IMG/VR virus record: IMGVR_UViG_3300005295_000034 | Location: 1 to 47,895 of that record | Direction: 5' to 3' (one strand) | DNA from: a virus | DNA length: 47,895 nt | Shown here: positions 30,680 to 40,300 of the stretch, piece after piece | Layout: each line of letters opens with the position of its first letter | Numbering within the stretch: the first letter of the stretch is position 1 | Position numbers and translations under genes: made by a program | The notes under the pieces: generated by a model | Database searches by the model: none | Told to the model about the DNA's origin: nothing | What the model saw: only the letters and a program-made list of their open reading frames with translations

Positions 30680-32065
30680 ATGGACCAACAAATCATTTAC
30701 GTCGGCGTAGCAAACATGATCTGGAACAAGCGCGTGTTTCAGATGAAAGAGGGGACCGTTAAGGAACTCAAATCCTCCATCCCCGAGGTCGGCCTCATCC
30801 AGCCGATCATTGTTGCAGAAACGGAGGATCCTAACACCTGGCGGCTTATCGTCGGGCGCAAGCGCTACCAAGCATTCAAGGAACTATACAAAGAGAATGC
30901 AAACCGCACGCTGAAATTCTGCGGAGCGCCAATCCCCTTCGGCGCGATCCCTGCGATCAACGTGCGTGACGTCAACCCTGAACTCCTGCTCAAAATGGAG
31001 GTCCACGAGAACGTCCACCGCATGGACCTCACTTGGCAAGAGCGCCTCGCCGCGTTGGCGGAATTGCACGAGGTCGAGCGCAGGAAGTTCGAGGAGAAGA
31101 AAGCGCAAGGGGAAGTCCCCGCAACCGCGAATTATACTGTGTCTGAGACCGCGAAAAAGCTCGCCGGTGTTGTCGGTGGGAATGAAGCAGCCATTGCCAA
31201 TCGCATCAACCGCGCGCTGATCATCGCCGATAATCTCGACGATCCCGAGGTCGCACGAGCAGAGTCCGCATCCGCCGGGTTCAACAACCTTAAGCGCAAA
31301 CTCACTATCGCCGCTCGTGTTGCCGGCGCAGACTACGGAACCGAGACCCCCCACACACTACTCGAAGGCAACTGCCGCGAGATCATGCCAGCGCTCGAGT
31401 CCGGCACCTTTGACCTCGTCTTCGGCGACCCGCCCTACGGCATTGGCGCGGACACATACGACAACATGAAACCGCACGAGTATGACGACTCCATCCGCTC
31501 CGCGATTCTAACCTACAAATCAATCTGCGACGAAGGCTTCCGGCTGGCCAAGCCCGGTGCGCAGCTCCTCCTCTTCGGCACCATCGAGCACTGGCATATG
31601 ATCCGTGACCTCGCCGCCGAGGCTGGCTGGGAGCCATGGTTCCGCCCGCTCATTTGGCTGAAGTCCAACGAGGGCATGCGTCCTTGGGGTCAAAAGGGCT
31701 TTGCCTACACCTATGAATGCCTAATGTGGGCGCGCAAGGGGCAGAAGGGGCTGATCCAAACTGCAACGGACGTATTCTCAGTCTACCGTCCTGCACCCTC
31801 CCAGCGCGAGCACGCAGCAGCAAAGCCGTTGGACCTCATCAAACGTCTGTTCGAACTCACCTGCCTTCCCGGCGACTCCATCCTCGACCCATGCGTGGGC
31901 AGTGGCATTTCATATAAAGCCGCTACCCTCCTCGGCATGAAGGTTACCGGCATTGAGTACGTCGCTGACACCGCTCTTATCGCGCGGAAAAACATGCACT
32001 GGGATGGCAAAACGGAAGAGGTGGAAATTGTCAAACCAGGATCGGACAACTTGGACGACCTATAA
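30680..32065 (+). CDS. ParB-like nuclease domain fused to DNA methyltransferase
   Basis: A 461-residue protein. Residues 1-120 are a ParB/Srx-type domain (GLIQPIIVAE, LIVGRKRYQAF, MEVHENVHRMDLT), followed by an HTH-like linker. The methyltransferase part has motif IV DPPYG at 250-254 and motif I DPCVGSG at 403-409, so IV precedes I as in beta-class amino-methyltransferases that modify adenine N6 or cytosine N4. It may protect phage DNA from restriction. AAGGGG lies six bases before the ATG. The C-terminus is SDNLDDL, shared with other early proteins. Confidence 0.85.
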   Translation: MDQQIIYVGVANMIWNKRVFQMKEGTVKELKSSIPEVGLIQPIIVAETEDPNTWRLIVGRKRYQAFKELYKENANRTLKFCGAPIPFGAIPAINVRDVNPELLLKMEVHENVHRMDLTWQERLAALAELHEVERRKFEEKKAQGEVPATANYTVSETAKKLAGVVGGNEAAIANRINRALIIADNLDDPEVARAESASAGFNNLKRKLTIAARVAGADYGTETPHTLLEGNCREIMPALESGTFDLVFGDPPYGIGADTYDNMKPHEYDDSIRSAILTYKSICDEGFRLAKPGAQLLLFGTIEHWHMIRDLAAEAGWEPWFRPLIWLKSNEGMRPWGQKGFAYTYECLMWARKGQKGLIQTATDVFSVYRPAPSQREHAAAKPLDLIKRLFELTCLPGDSILDPCVGSGISYKAATLLGMKVTGIEYVADTALIARKNMHWDGKTEEVEIVKPGSDNLDDL

Positions 32066-32087
32066 CAACACCGCTGAAGGGGAAGCT

Positions 32088-32291
32088 ATGGAGCTGTTCG
32101 ACAGCTTCCCCCGCTGGGTGCGCGATGAATTAAACGAGATCGCGACAAATCCCGACGACATGTTCGGGGTACTCCACGCGCTTAAGTTTGGCGACGTTAG
32201 AGATAAACTGCGGAGACTTAAAGATGAGGACAGACAGTGGCATAGAGACGCCTTTTCTTGCACCATTGAGCCGCGAGGAAATTATAGGTGA
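32088..32291 (+). CDS. Small early protein, 67 residues
   Basis: MELFDSFPRWVRDELNEIA onward: a short helical, charged protein. GGGGA lies five bases before the ATG. Its 3' end overlaps the start of the UDG-polymerase gene by 68 bases. The family is not recognised. Confidence 0.52.
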   Translation: MELFDSFPRWVRDELNEIATNPDDMFGVLHALKFGDVRDKLRRLKDEDRQWHRDAFSCTIEPRGNYR

Positions 32292-34035
32292 CCTTTGGAC
32301 TGGAACACGAGGCGATAAAAAGGCGCCGATTATGGTCGTCGGCGAAGCTTGGGGCGAGAACGAACGCGCTTCCGGCAAGCCGTTCGTCGGCGCGAGTGGG
32401 CAAGAACTAACCCGAATGCTACGTGAGGGAGGGATAAATCCAAATGACTGCTTCTACACAAACGTCATCAACACAAAGCCAAACGGAAACGACTTCACCA
32501 ACTTCCTCATTCCAAACGACAAAGGGAAGAAGGGACAATACGCAGTACGCCCGACCGTCGAGCTTATTCAGGGGTTGCAAAAGCTCGACGCACAGATTGA
32601 CGCGGTTGCGCCTCGTCTTATCCTTGCTTGCGGGAACTGGCCCTTGTGGCACCTGACCGGCAAGGCAAACATCAAAACCGAGCGGGGCTATCGTGTCGCC
32701 ACGGGGATTGACTCCTGGCGGGGGTCACAGCTTTACCTAAATAAATCCTCCGGCCGGAATGCGCACGGTATTCCAGTCCTCCCCACCTACCACCCTGCCG
32801 GCGTGCTGCGCATGTGGCCGTGGAGGAGAATTACTGTCCAAGACTACCGCCGGGCTGCAGCCTTCATGCGGAACGAAATCACTTGGCATGACGCCAAGGC
32901 TGCGCTCCGCGCCAATATCGTACATCCCAAACCGCACCAACTTCTCGAAGTCCTCAAACGTTGGGCAAGCGACCCCTCTCGCCCGATCACCTGCGACATC
33001 GAGACAAAGGGAAACCTTATCCACATTATGGGGTTATCTCGTGACGGGTTGCTCAATACTGCCGTGCCGTTTTTCCACATCACCGCGGAGGGGACTCGTC
33101 CTGCATACAACCCCTATGAATTCCAGCAAATTTACCGCATGCTTTACGAGTTCTTCCTCACCCCTGGCCTCAAGTTCATCGGCCAGAATTTCAACTTCGA
33201 CCTCCAATACATCGCGCGGTATTTCCACAAGACAATCGACTGCGTCCATGACTGCATGGTTGTTCAGCACGCCATGTTCCCAACCATGAGGAAGAGCCTG
33301 GACTTTATGTCCTCCATGTATTGCGAGCACCATGTATATTGGAAGGATGACCTGAAAGAATCCACCGACACATTCGACACAAACCAAGCCTGTCTGTACA
33401 ACTGCGAAGACCTGTGGCGCACGAAGGAGGTGTACGACAATCAACAAATTGTAATGGACCAACTCGGCAAACGCCCGCAGGTCGAGCGTCGTATGCGCCT
33501 ATTCCCCATTACTAATTCCATGATGAACGACGGCGTGCTAATCGATCGCCGCCTTCGCGATAGCATGCGCATCAAGCTCATGGATACCGCGCACAAGATT
33601 GAACTTTGGCTTTACGACATCATGCCACCCGCCGTCATCGAACGCGCGGGACTGACAAAACTCCAGGCGAAAACTGCGTGGTACAACTCCCCAACACAGC
33701 TTGCAACTATCCTCTTCGACACACTCAAACTTCGCACAACATACTACGGTCGTTCAACCGACAAGGAGGCCCTCGTTGAGCTCAGCGAATACTACCCGCA
33801 CTATTCCGGGCTTTTCTCTGCAATCCTACTGCTCCGATCTGTTAATGTCGTCGCAGGGAATATCCTCTCCGCAAAGATGGAGAATGATAACAGACTTCGA
33901 ACTCTATATGATCTCGCGAAGGCAATCACTTTCCGACTTTCTTCCGGGAAGAACGTATGGGGAGGTGGCGCGAACCTCCAAAACATAATGCGTGATCGGG
34001 AAGATATGGACCTCTTCGAACAGGATTTGATATGA
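32224..34035 (+). CDS. UDG domain + 3'-5' exonuclease + N-terminal part of family A DNA polymerase
   Basis: A 603-residue fusion. Residues about 34-210 form a family 4-like uracil-DNA glycosylase: GEAWGE at 40-45, KPFVGASG at 52-59, and HPAGVLR at 190-196; the iron-sulphur cysteines of family 4 enzymes are not seen. Residues 250-405 are a DnaQ-type exonuclease with D258/E260, QNFNFD at 321-326 and YNCED at 392-396. The C-terminus carries the polymerase segment RLSS at 571-574 and NLQN at 584-587, then stops. Motif A onward is encoded separately at 34787. The start has GGAG eight bases upstream. Confidence 0.85.
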   Translation: MRTDSGIETPFLAPLSREEIIGDLWTGTRGDKKAPIMVVGEAWGENERASGKPFVGASGQELTRMLREGGINPNDCFYTNVINTKPNGNDFTNFLIPNDKGKKGQYAVRPTVELIQGLQKLDAQIDAVAPRLILACGNWPLWHLTGKANIKTERGYRVATGIDSWRGSQLYLNKSSGRNAHGIPVLPTYHPAGVLRMWPWRRITVQDYRRAAAFMRNEITWHDAKAALRANIVHPKPHQLLEVLKRWASDPSRPITCDIETKGNLIHIMGLSRDGLLNTAVPFFHITAEGTRPAYNPYEFQQIYRMLYEFFLTPGLKFIGQNFNFDLQYIARYFHKTIDCVHDCMVVQHAMFPTMRKSLDFMSSMYCEHHVYWKDDLKESTDTFDTNQACLYNCEDLWRTKEVYDNQQIVMDQLGKRPQVERRMRLFPITNSMMNDGVLIDRRLRDSMRIKLMDTAHKIELWLYDIMPPAVIERAGLTKLQAKTAWYNSPTQLATILFDTLKLRTTYYGRSTDKEALVELSEYYPHYSGLFSAILLLRSVNVVAGNILSAKMENDNRLRTLYDLAKAITFRLSSGKNVWGGGANLQNIMRDREDMDLFEQDLI

Positions 34036-34202
34036 AACCTTCTCTAAAAGCCTTGTCTAGGCTTGAACTAGCGCAGGAAGCAGCGTATGGCACTGGCGAC
34101 AAACAATTCGCCAGCGATCTTCGTGCCTTGTTGGATTTCTACTACACTCAAACAAATACGCCAAGACAACCTGCCGCAACCGACGATGATATGGAGGAAT
34201 AA
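34032..34202 (+). CDS. 56-residue protein inside the split polymerase locus
   Basis: Reads MKPSLKALSRLELAQEAAYG onward, helical, ending in an acidic tip (ATDDDMEE). Its ATG overlaps the stop of the polymerase N-part (ATGA), and its stop is one base before the HD-protein start, where its last codons supply the GGAGGA ribosome-binding site. It is unrecognised. It might help the two polymerase parts associate, but this is only a guess. Confidence 0.55.
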   Translation: MKPSLKALSRLELAQEAAYGTGDKQFASDLRALLDFYYTQTNTPRQPAATDDDMEE

Positions 34203-34203
34203 A

Positions 34204-34800
34204 ATGAGCAACCCTCGCTACTGGATGCAGACATTCACCGGCCGTCCATTCCGCTTCGACGCGCCGCTCAATCTTGAGATCGAGATTAAGGATATCGCCC
34301 GTCCGCTATCCCGCGTCTGCCGTTTCGCTGGGCATACAAACTCCTTTCTCTCCGTCGCCGAACACTCAATGGCAGTGCATTGGCTCATACACAAATACAA
34401 CCCCGATAATTGCCTCCTCCAAATGCACGCGTTGATGCATGACGCGCATGAGGCTTTCTTCGGGGACATTATCTCCCCGCTGAAACGCTTCCTTGCAGAG
34501 GAGTATTATATCGACATCAATGAGATGGAAGCTAGCGCACAAGTCAATATCCTCGCAGCGTTCGGCATCCAGCTTTTGGATAGCATCCACGACGCTGATG
34601 CTATTGCACAAGCTGACCTCGCCTGTACGAAATGCGAGCGGGACCTGTACATGGCATCCCCTCTCCAATGGGACCTTGACCATGTCACCTATCCCGACGA
34701 CCTCCCCAAAGTCTACCCTCGTCTATCCTCTAACGAAGCCTTCGGGCTTTTCATGGACACGTTCAACGAATTGAAGGACAAGCTCAATGCTCAAGGTTGA
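34204..34800 (+). CDS. HD-domain 5'-deoxynucleotidase (YfbR-like)
   Basis: A 198-residue protein, the usual length for YfbR. The HD metal site is complete: H44 (FAGHTNSF), H79-D80 (ALMHDAHEAFFGDI) and D138 (AIAQADLAC). The 35-residue gap from H44 to H79 equals that in E. coli YfbR. Such enzymes remove phosphate from dNMPs; related phage proteins (DatZ) hydrolyse dATP. It lies between the two halves of the polymerase gene, with GGAGGA six bases before its ATG and a 14-base overlap with the second half. Substrate is not decided by sequence. Confidence 0.8.
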   Translation: MSNPRYWMQTFTGRPFRFDAPLNLEIEIKDIARPLSRVCRFAGHTNSFLSVAEHSMAVHWLIHKYNPDNCLLQMHALMHDAHEAFFGDIISPLKRFLAEEYYIDINEMEASAQVNILAAFGIQLLDSIHDADAIAQADLACTKCERDLYMASPLQWDLDHVTYPDDLPKVYPRLSSNEAFGLFMDTFNELKDKLNAQG

Positions 34801-35665
34801 ATGGCCGCCAATTCGCGACACATTCCTCCCCGACCCTGGCTGGGTTCTATTCGATATGGACCTCGCCGGGGCTGACGCGCAGGTCGTTGCATGGGAGGCA
34901 AACGACGAAGACCTCAAAGCCGCCTTCCGCGCCGGGCTGAAAATCCATGTCCACAATGGCATTGCCATGTACGGCCGGGACGTCATGTATGCCACCGACC
35001 CGAAGGGCAAGTCCGAGCCAGTCTACACCCGTGTGAAGCGCGGAGTCCACCTGACCAACTACGGTGGTATGGTCTCCACCCTCGCTTCCAAATGTGCCAT
35101 GTCAATCGGCGAAGCGACGAAGTTCCAATACGACTGGTTCTCCCTCCACCCTGGCATTGTCGACTGGCATGAGCGAACTGAGTTCGAAATCCAAACGAAA
35201 GGGGAGACCTCAAACAAATTTGGCTATTCCGTCCCGTGGAACGACCGGCCATCCAAGCGCATCTGGCGACAAGCTCTAGCCTGGACGCCGCAATCCACAA
35301 TCGCACACGTAACCGAGGAGGCAATGCTACGTCTATGGGCTGAGCGTGAGACCAACCCACACTTCCGCAAATACCTGAAGATTGTGATGAACGTCCACGA
35401 CTCTCTCATAATCTCAGTCAAACGTGAATACATCCCAGCAGTCATGCCTCGAGTCTTCGAGCTTTTGCACAGCATTGTCATTCCGTACGACGACCCTCTC
35501 ACTATCCCTTGGGGAGTGAAGCGCGGAGCGACCTCGTGGGGCAAAGCGAAAGAGACAACCTGGGAAGAAATCCTAAATGAGTCAACTGAAATTGGTAGAA
35601 ACACAGAAGGAGTCGCCGAAGCGAAAGTTCCCGGACTGGATCGAAGCTTACATCCAGTACACTGA
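34787..35665 (+). CDS. C-terminal part of family A DNA polymerase
   Basis: A 292-residue protein that begins just before motif A. Motif A is GWVLFDMDLAGADAQ with D25 matching the catalytic Asp705 of E. coli Pol I, and an Asp (D30) where Pol I has Glu710. The O-helix region is RVKRGVHLTNYGG (82-94), with Y92 at the Phe762 position. Motif C is NVHDSLI (202-208) with D205. With the polymerase part at 32224-34035 this makes a complete palm and fingers. Both parts would need to associate. The end overlaps the next gene by 89 bases. Confidence 0.85.
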   Translation: MLKVEWPPIRDTFLPDPGWVLFDMDLAGADAQVVAWEANDEDLKAAFRAGLKIHVHNGIAMYGRDVMYATDPKGKSEPVYTRVKRGVHLTNYGGMVSTLASKCAMSIGEATKFQYDWFSLHPGIVDWHERTEFEIQTKGETSNKFGYSVPWNDRPSKRIWRQALAWTPQSTIAHVTEEAMLRLWAERETNPHFRKYLKIVMNVHDSLIISVKREYIPAVMPRVFELLHSIVIPYDDPLTIPWGVKRGATSWGKAKETTWEEILNESTEIGRNTEGVAEAKVPGLDRSLHPVH

Positions 35666-36872
35666 CGATACAGAAGCGCCTATTGAGTTCCATATGTGGA
35701 CTGCGCTAGTTACCCTCTCCGGCGCAGTGCAGCGTAAGGTGTGGGTCGACCTGGCCCACTTCCAATGGGTGGCAAATCTGTACGTCATGCTTGTCGGCGA
35801 GCCAGGGATTGTCACAAAGTCAACTTCCATCCGCATTGGACAGAATCTCCTCCGCGGGGTGAAGGGTTTTGTGAAAGGCCCTGACTCTGTCACCTGGCAG
35901 GCACTAATCGACGCCTTCGGCGAGGCGTCACAATCGTTCAAGTTCGAGGGAGGGGACATGGTACAGTCCCCTCTCACACTCTTCATCGCAGAGCTTGGGA
36001 ACTTTCTCGACCCAGACAACCGCGAAGCAATGGACCTTCTAACTGATATGTGGGATGGACAGGCAACGACATTCACCCGGCGGACACGCGGCAGTGGCGC
36101 GATGGAAATCATCAACCCGTGGCTGAACTTCATCGGTTGCACTACACCCACCTGGGTCCAGAACAACTTCTCTGCGGATCTTGTCGGCGGCGGGTTTGCG
36201 TCCCGTCTGATCGTCATTTACGGAGACAAAAAGCGAAAGCTCATTGCCTACCCCGGCTTGTCACAAGGTGGATTGAAGACGCACATGGAGGACGATCTCA
36301 TCCACGACCTGCGTCATATCGCCCGTCTGATCGGCCGGATGCAAATCTCCCGCGAGCCAGAGACTGTCAGACATGTTGGTCTTGATGGGAAGATGGCGGA
36401 CTTCCACTACCCCGGCGGAGCGCTGCAATGGGGGGAAGAGTGGTATATGAGGATTCAAAACGAACGTGGAAAGGAAGCAATATCCCGCCGGGCCAGCGGG
36501 TATTACGCGCGGAAGCAAGCGCACCTGCACAAAATCGCGATGCTACTATCCATCGCATATAAAGATGACTTAATCATAACTGCGGCGGACTTGGTCAACG
36601 CTCACAATATCCTACTCATGGTGGAGAAAAACATCATGAAGGTGTTGTCGAATGTTACTAACCGACAGGCCGCAGCTCGCAACGCAATGGAGATATTGAC
36701 ACTACTGCAATCGAACCAGAACTTGACTGAGGCTGACATCTTCGGGCATCTGTGGACCTTCATGTCGAAGAAAGACTTTGACGTTGCACTTGAAAGTCTC
36801 CAAGCCGCGAAGATGGTGTTCACGCAAAACGTCGGCGGGAAGCCGTACTTGAGAGCAAAGGTTAGGACATGA
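35577..36872 (+). CDS. DUF3987-like primase/helicase ATPase
   Basis: A 431-residue protein with the typical lead of DUF3987 proteins (FHMWTALVTLSGAVQRKVWV) and a degenerate P-loop VGEPGIVTKST at 73-83; the usual GK pair is replaced by VTK, a known variant type in this group. An acidic Walker-B-like strand LFIAELGNFLD follows at about residue 134. The C-terminal part is helical with a winged-helix-like segment. It probably acts as the replicative helicase or a primase partner. It directly follows the polymerase. Confidence 0.7.
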   Translation: MSQLKLVETQKESPKRKFPDWIEAYIQYTDDTEAPIEFHMWTALVTLSGAVQRKVWVDLAHFQWVANLYVMLVGEPGIVTKSTSIRIGQNLLRGVKGFVKGPDSVTWQALIDAFGEASQSFKFEGGDMVQSPLTLFIAELGNFLDPDNREAMDLLTDMWDGQATTFTRRTRGSGAMEIINPWLNFIGCTTPTWVQNNFSADLVGGGFASRLIVIYGDKKRKLIAYPGLSQGGLKTHMEDDLIHDLRHIARLIGRMQISREPETVRHVGLDGKMADFHYPGGALQWGEEWYMRIQNERGKEAISRRASGYYARKQAHLHKIAMLLSIAYKDDLIITAADLVNAHNILLMVEKNIMKVLSNVTNRQAAARNAMEILTLLQSNQNLTEADIFGHLWTFMSKKDFDVALESLQAAKMVFTQNVGGKPYLRAKVRT

Positions 36873-37309
36873 AGAAAGATTTCCACACACATGTTGAAGT
36901 TACGCATTACAGTGAGGAATGGGACAACGAAACTGAAAAATATTTGACCGTTCTCCAGCGCCGACTGGTGCCCAAGAAAGGCGCAATACTCTCAGAAAGC
37001 CGTGATAACGACGGCACAAAGTACGTCATTCTGGAGTATTGCTATTTCGGCGATGGTCCATCCTTCCGTATCGAAGGCACCTACGAGGAACTGCGCGAGC
37101 TATTTACCGGCAAACCTACCGTACCCGACGTTGGTCAATTACCGCCGGGCTGGGAGGGACCCCTTGAGCCGGACTGGGAGAAGGCGTTCCCTGGAATAAG
37201 TCCTCAAGAAGAGCGTCATCAAGAGGGGCACTCGGTTGAGCGGGCACTCGCCGACGAAGCCCACTTGGCGGCGGAGCTTCCGGGAAGAGTTCCTGAACCT
37301 CGCGGCTGA
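36869..37309 (+). CDS. Last early protein, 146 residues, unknown
   Basis: Starts on the stop of the previous gene (ATGA). The first 85 residues form a beta-rich domain (HTHVEVTHYSEEWDNETE, KYVILEYCYFGDGPSF). From about residue 83 the gene overlaps the 3' end of the giant minus-strand gene by 194 bases, and there the sequence becomes Pro/Glu/Gly-rich and probably disordered. The family is not recognised. Confidence 0.55.
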   Translation: MKKDFHTHVEVTHYSEEWDNETEKYLTVLQRRLVPKKGAILSESRDNDGTKYVILEYCYFGDGPSFRIEGTYEELRELFTGKPTVPDVGQLPPGWEGPLEPDWEKAFPGISPQEERHQEGHSVERALADEAHLAAELPGRVPEPRG

Positions 37310-40300
37310 CGCCACGTAAATTTTTGGCGGTAGGAGTCCGACTCTCCTTCGCCTTCCGTTCCCTTTCCCGCGTCTTCAAACTTTTCTGGAGGGTATCTTG
37401 CGTTATTTTCAAACCACTATCTGGCACTTCCTGATTAAATTCCTTGATGGCACTGCGGGCGTCTTGCTTCCCTTCGACGTCATTGAGGCGTGCAGCACGA
37501 CCGTAAGCATTGAGAAGAAGCTTTCTCTGCCCGGTCCAATACATCTGGACTTCTCGTTGCGCTTGGATAGCGTCCCACTGCCGCGTAAGTTGAGTGGGCT
37601 GAAAGCCGAGGCCAACGGCAAGAGCGTCCATTTGGTCACTGATGTCGTTGGGATCGAAATGCGTGACTGTGGCTCCTCTTGTGTCTCGTTCTCTCTTTTC
37701 TGCAAGGTAGCGGCTGGAACGCGATACGTCCTTGAGCGCCCTGGGCATGGCACGCTCCCAGCGCTTTGGGTCATCACTAGGCAAGGCGGAGTCTACAGCA
37801 CTGTTATAGACGGCAAGCGGAACGCCAAGAAGCGGCCCGGCAATTTCACGAGTCACGTCTCCGAGCATCTCCGTGAAAGAGGATCCCTTTGGGTCCATAA
37901 GCGCGGCAAGGCCTGGGACGAGCTTGCCCATCGACAGGCTACCGGACAAATCGGCGCTGCCGGAGGGAAGCCCAACACCCTGGAGCGCTGCTGGTATCCC
38001 GAAGCCAGCACGGGAGGCGCCGTTGAGGAGGATGTCAGCAACGTGCCCATCTCCGACGAAGTCTTTGATCATTCTCCGAACAAATAGCTGCGGGTTGATG
38101 TCAAATCCCAGCAGCTTGCCGAGCGCCTTCGCCAGGGCCTCGGCATCCTCCGCGCCGGGAAGTCCCATAATCCCGGCGACAGCGAATAGCATCAGCATGA
38201 AGCGGACTTGCGTTCCCCTATTTGCATTAAACATGAAGAACATCATGTTTTGCAGGTAGGTTTTGAACATGAAGAGCACGCCTCTCCCACCCTGCATGAT
38301 CTTCGGCCGTGCCCAGCGGGAGTATTCGAACTGCGTGTCACGCACCGTCTGCGTCGCGAAGATATACGCCGCAGTTTGCCGGTCGCCCCAGCCACGGTCC
38401 TGCTTCAGCCGTCCAACTTCCACCTTGTTCTTGACCAGCGCTTCCTGGACGTAGGGGTTATCTGGATTTGCAATTGCAAGGTCATACGCAGTCCGGAAGG
38501 TGACGCTACGGTTGAAGCGCTCGGCGGCTGCGAAGGGATATGTCCCCCATTGCGCAACTGTCCTCATCCCGCGGGCGAAGTTTCCGTCCGCAATAGTCCT
38601 CGACAGCACGCTTCCCTGGCTAACCGCCGCTAGCTCCTGGGCGAAGCCGTCGTCGATCACGCGAGATGCATGCGCCTCATCCAGTGCCTCCTGCTTCGGG
38701 CCATTGGGGTCGATTGTGCTCTTCCCCATCACCCAATTCTTCATATCCTTAATGTTGTAGTTCATCGTCTGCAGCGCAGCGGAGGAAATCCCGCGCTTGG
38801 TTCCCGGGAACTTCGACGCAAGGTACGGGTATGTCACCATCGGCACCTGCGATAGATTCACAAACGCCGCTGCAGGGGCGAAGGCGAAATACCACATAAA
38901 TCCCAGCGCGCGCACGGACGCCCATTCACCGGCGGGGTTCATCTCCGCGTCGAAATGGCGTTGCATATAGTCAGCGATCCTTGAACGACTGTCCCGCGAA
39001 ATCGGCGAGGCCGTCCGACGCACATCCTTGATGCTTTCCTGCAACCTGTGGGCGTACTCCATCCGGGCCACAAACCTTGCGCTTCTTGCGAAATATGTGG
39101 CATACGCGCGCATACCGTCACTACTATACCCCGGCGTGTTCGTGCGCTCAGAGAGGTTGTGGCGGAAAGAATTGACCGGGATGGAGTCGAAAGTCAGCCC
39201 TTCCAGGGCTTCAAGATCCTTCTTCTGTTGCTCCGTCAGCTGCTCGGCGTCAAGTCCCAGCGACTTTTTGACATTCTCCAATGCAAAGCGTGGTAGTCCC
39301 TGAAACTGCTGCATCGTTGGGGACATTTCATCCGACACAATGGAAGCTTCTTGAGGGACCTTGTAATCTTTCTGCACCTTCACAATCGTAGCGTCGCGGG
39401 CTTTCGCCGTGTCGAAGGCAGCGAAGTATTTGACCTGTCTGGTCTTCGCATCTCGAACAGTTAGAATATACTTGCCGAAACGCATGTGAGGGAAATAAGG
39501 CTGCGCACGCATTGCGGCAATATCGCTGGAAATCTCCGTGATTTTCGCCTGCAAAAGTGCGTCATCCGTTATCGTCTCCTGTGCATTCCGAATGCCAGTG
39601 ATTTCCACCTGGGTCAGGAATGAAAGGAAGTCCGTGCGGATATTCTTATAAACCTCAAACGCTTCGCGAGAGAGCTTGTGCTTGCGGACAATAGCAATCA
39701 ATTCCTGGTCTGTCGGCCAGCGGGGTTTTTGCGTACCGTCCTTAAGTTTCTTCGGATCGAGATAGACCATCTGATCGAGGTCAAACATCAAGTTCCACAA
39801 TGCCTGCTGCATAGGCTTAGGAAGAGCCTGCGCTTGGCGCAAACGGTTGTCTGCCATGGTCGCCCAGGACAGTGCATCGTCCTCCATCGCGCGGGTGGCG
39901 GTGACGTAGCGGCGGAGCGGCTCGATGTGTGGGTTCAGGTCCGCCAGTTGGTGAATGCCCAGCAGCCATTCGAGAATGGTATTGTGTCGATCGGCGCTGG
40001 CGAGCAACCCCTTGAGTTTTTGTTTGTCCCCGGCATCCATGTCCGGCACGAGGTCGAGCAACTTCCTCACCTGCAGGGTACTGGCCCGTTGAGGCGTTGC
40101 AACGACATACTCCATATTCCAGCCATTCAGCGCAGATTGATTATCCGCGATGGACTGCAACGCAGACTTCCTAGTCGTCTCGCTGAGGAATGGCTCCTCC
40201 GTCATAAGCGAGTCTAACCCGCGTAACTCCATCCGCTTGAGCCAGTCGAGCACTTCCTTCGCTGGCTTGCCTTTCATGCGGTCTGCGTCGAAAGGCATTC

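Noticed and set aside
13371-34800. A complete diaminopurine (Z-genome) pathway
   Set aside because: Two hydrolase-type genes fit, but I see no PurZ-like adenylosuccinate synthetase among the readable proteins, so the full pathway is not supported.
32224-35665. Intein or self-splicing intron as the cause of the split polymerase
   Set aside because: No intein N- or C-terminal signature (Cys/Ser start, HN end) is seen, and the interval is filled by coupled genes with their own ribosome-binding sites, leaving no room for a group I intron core.
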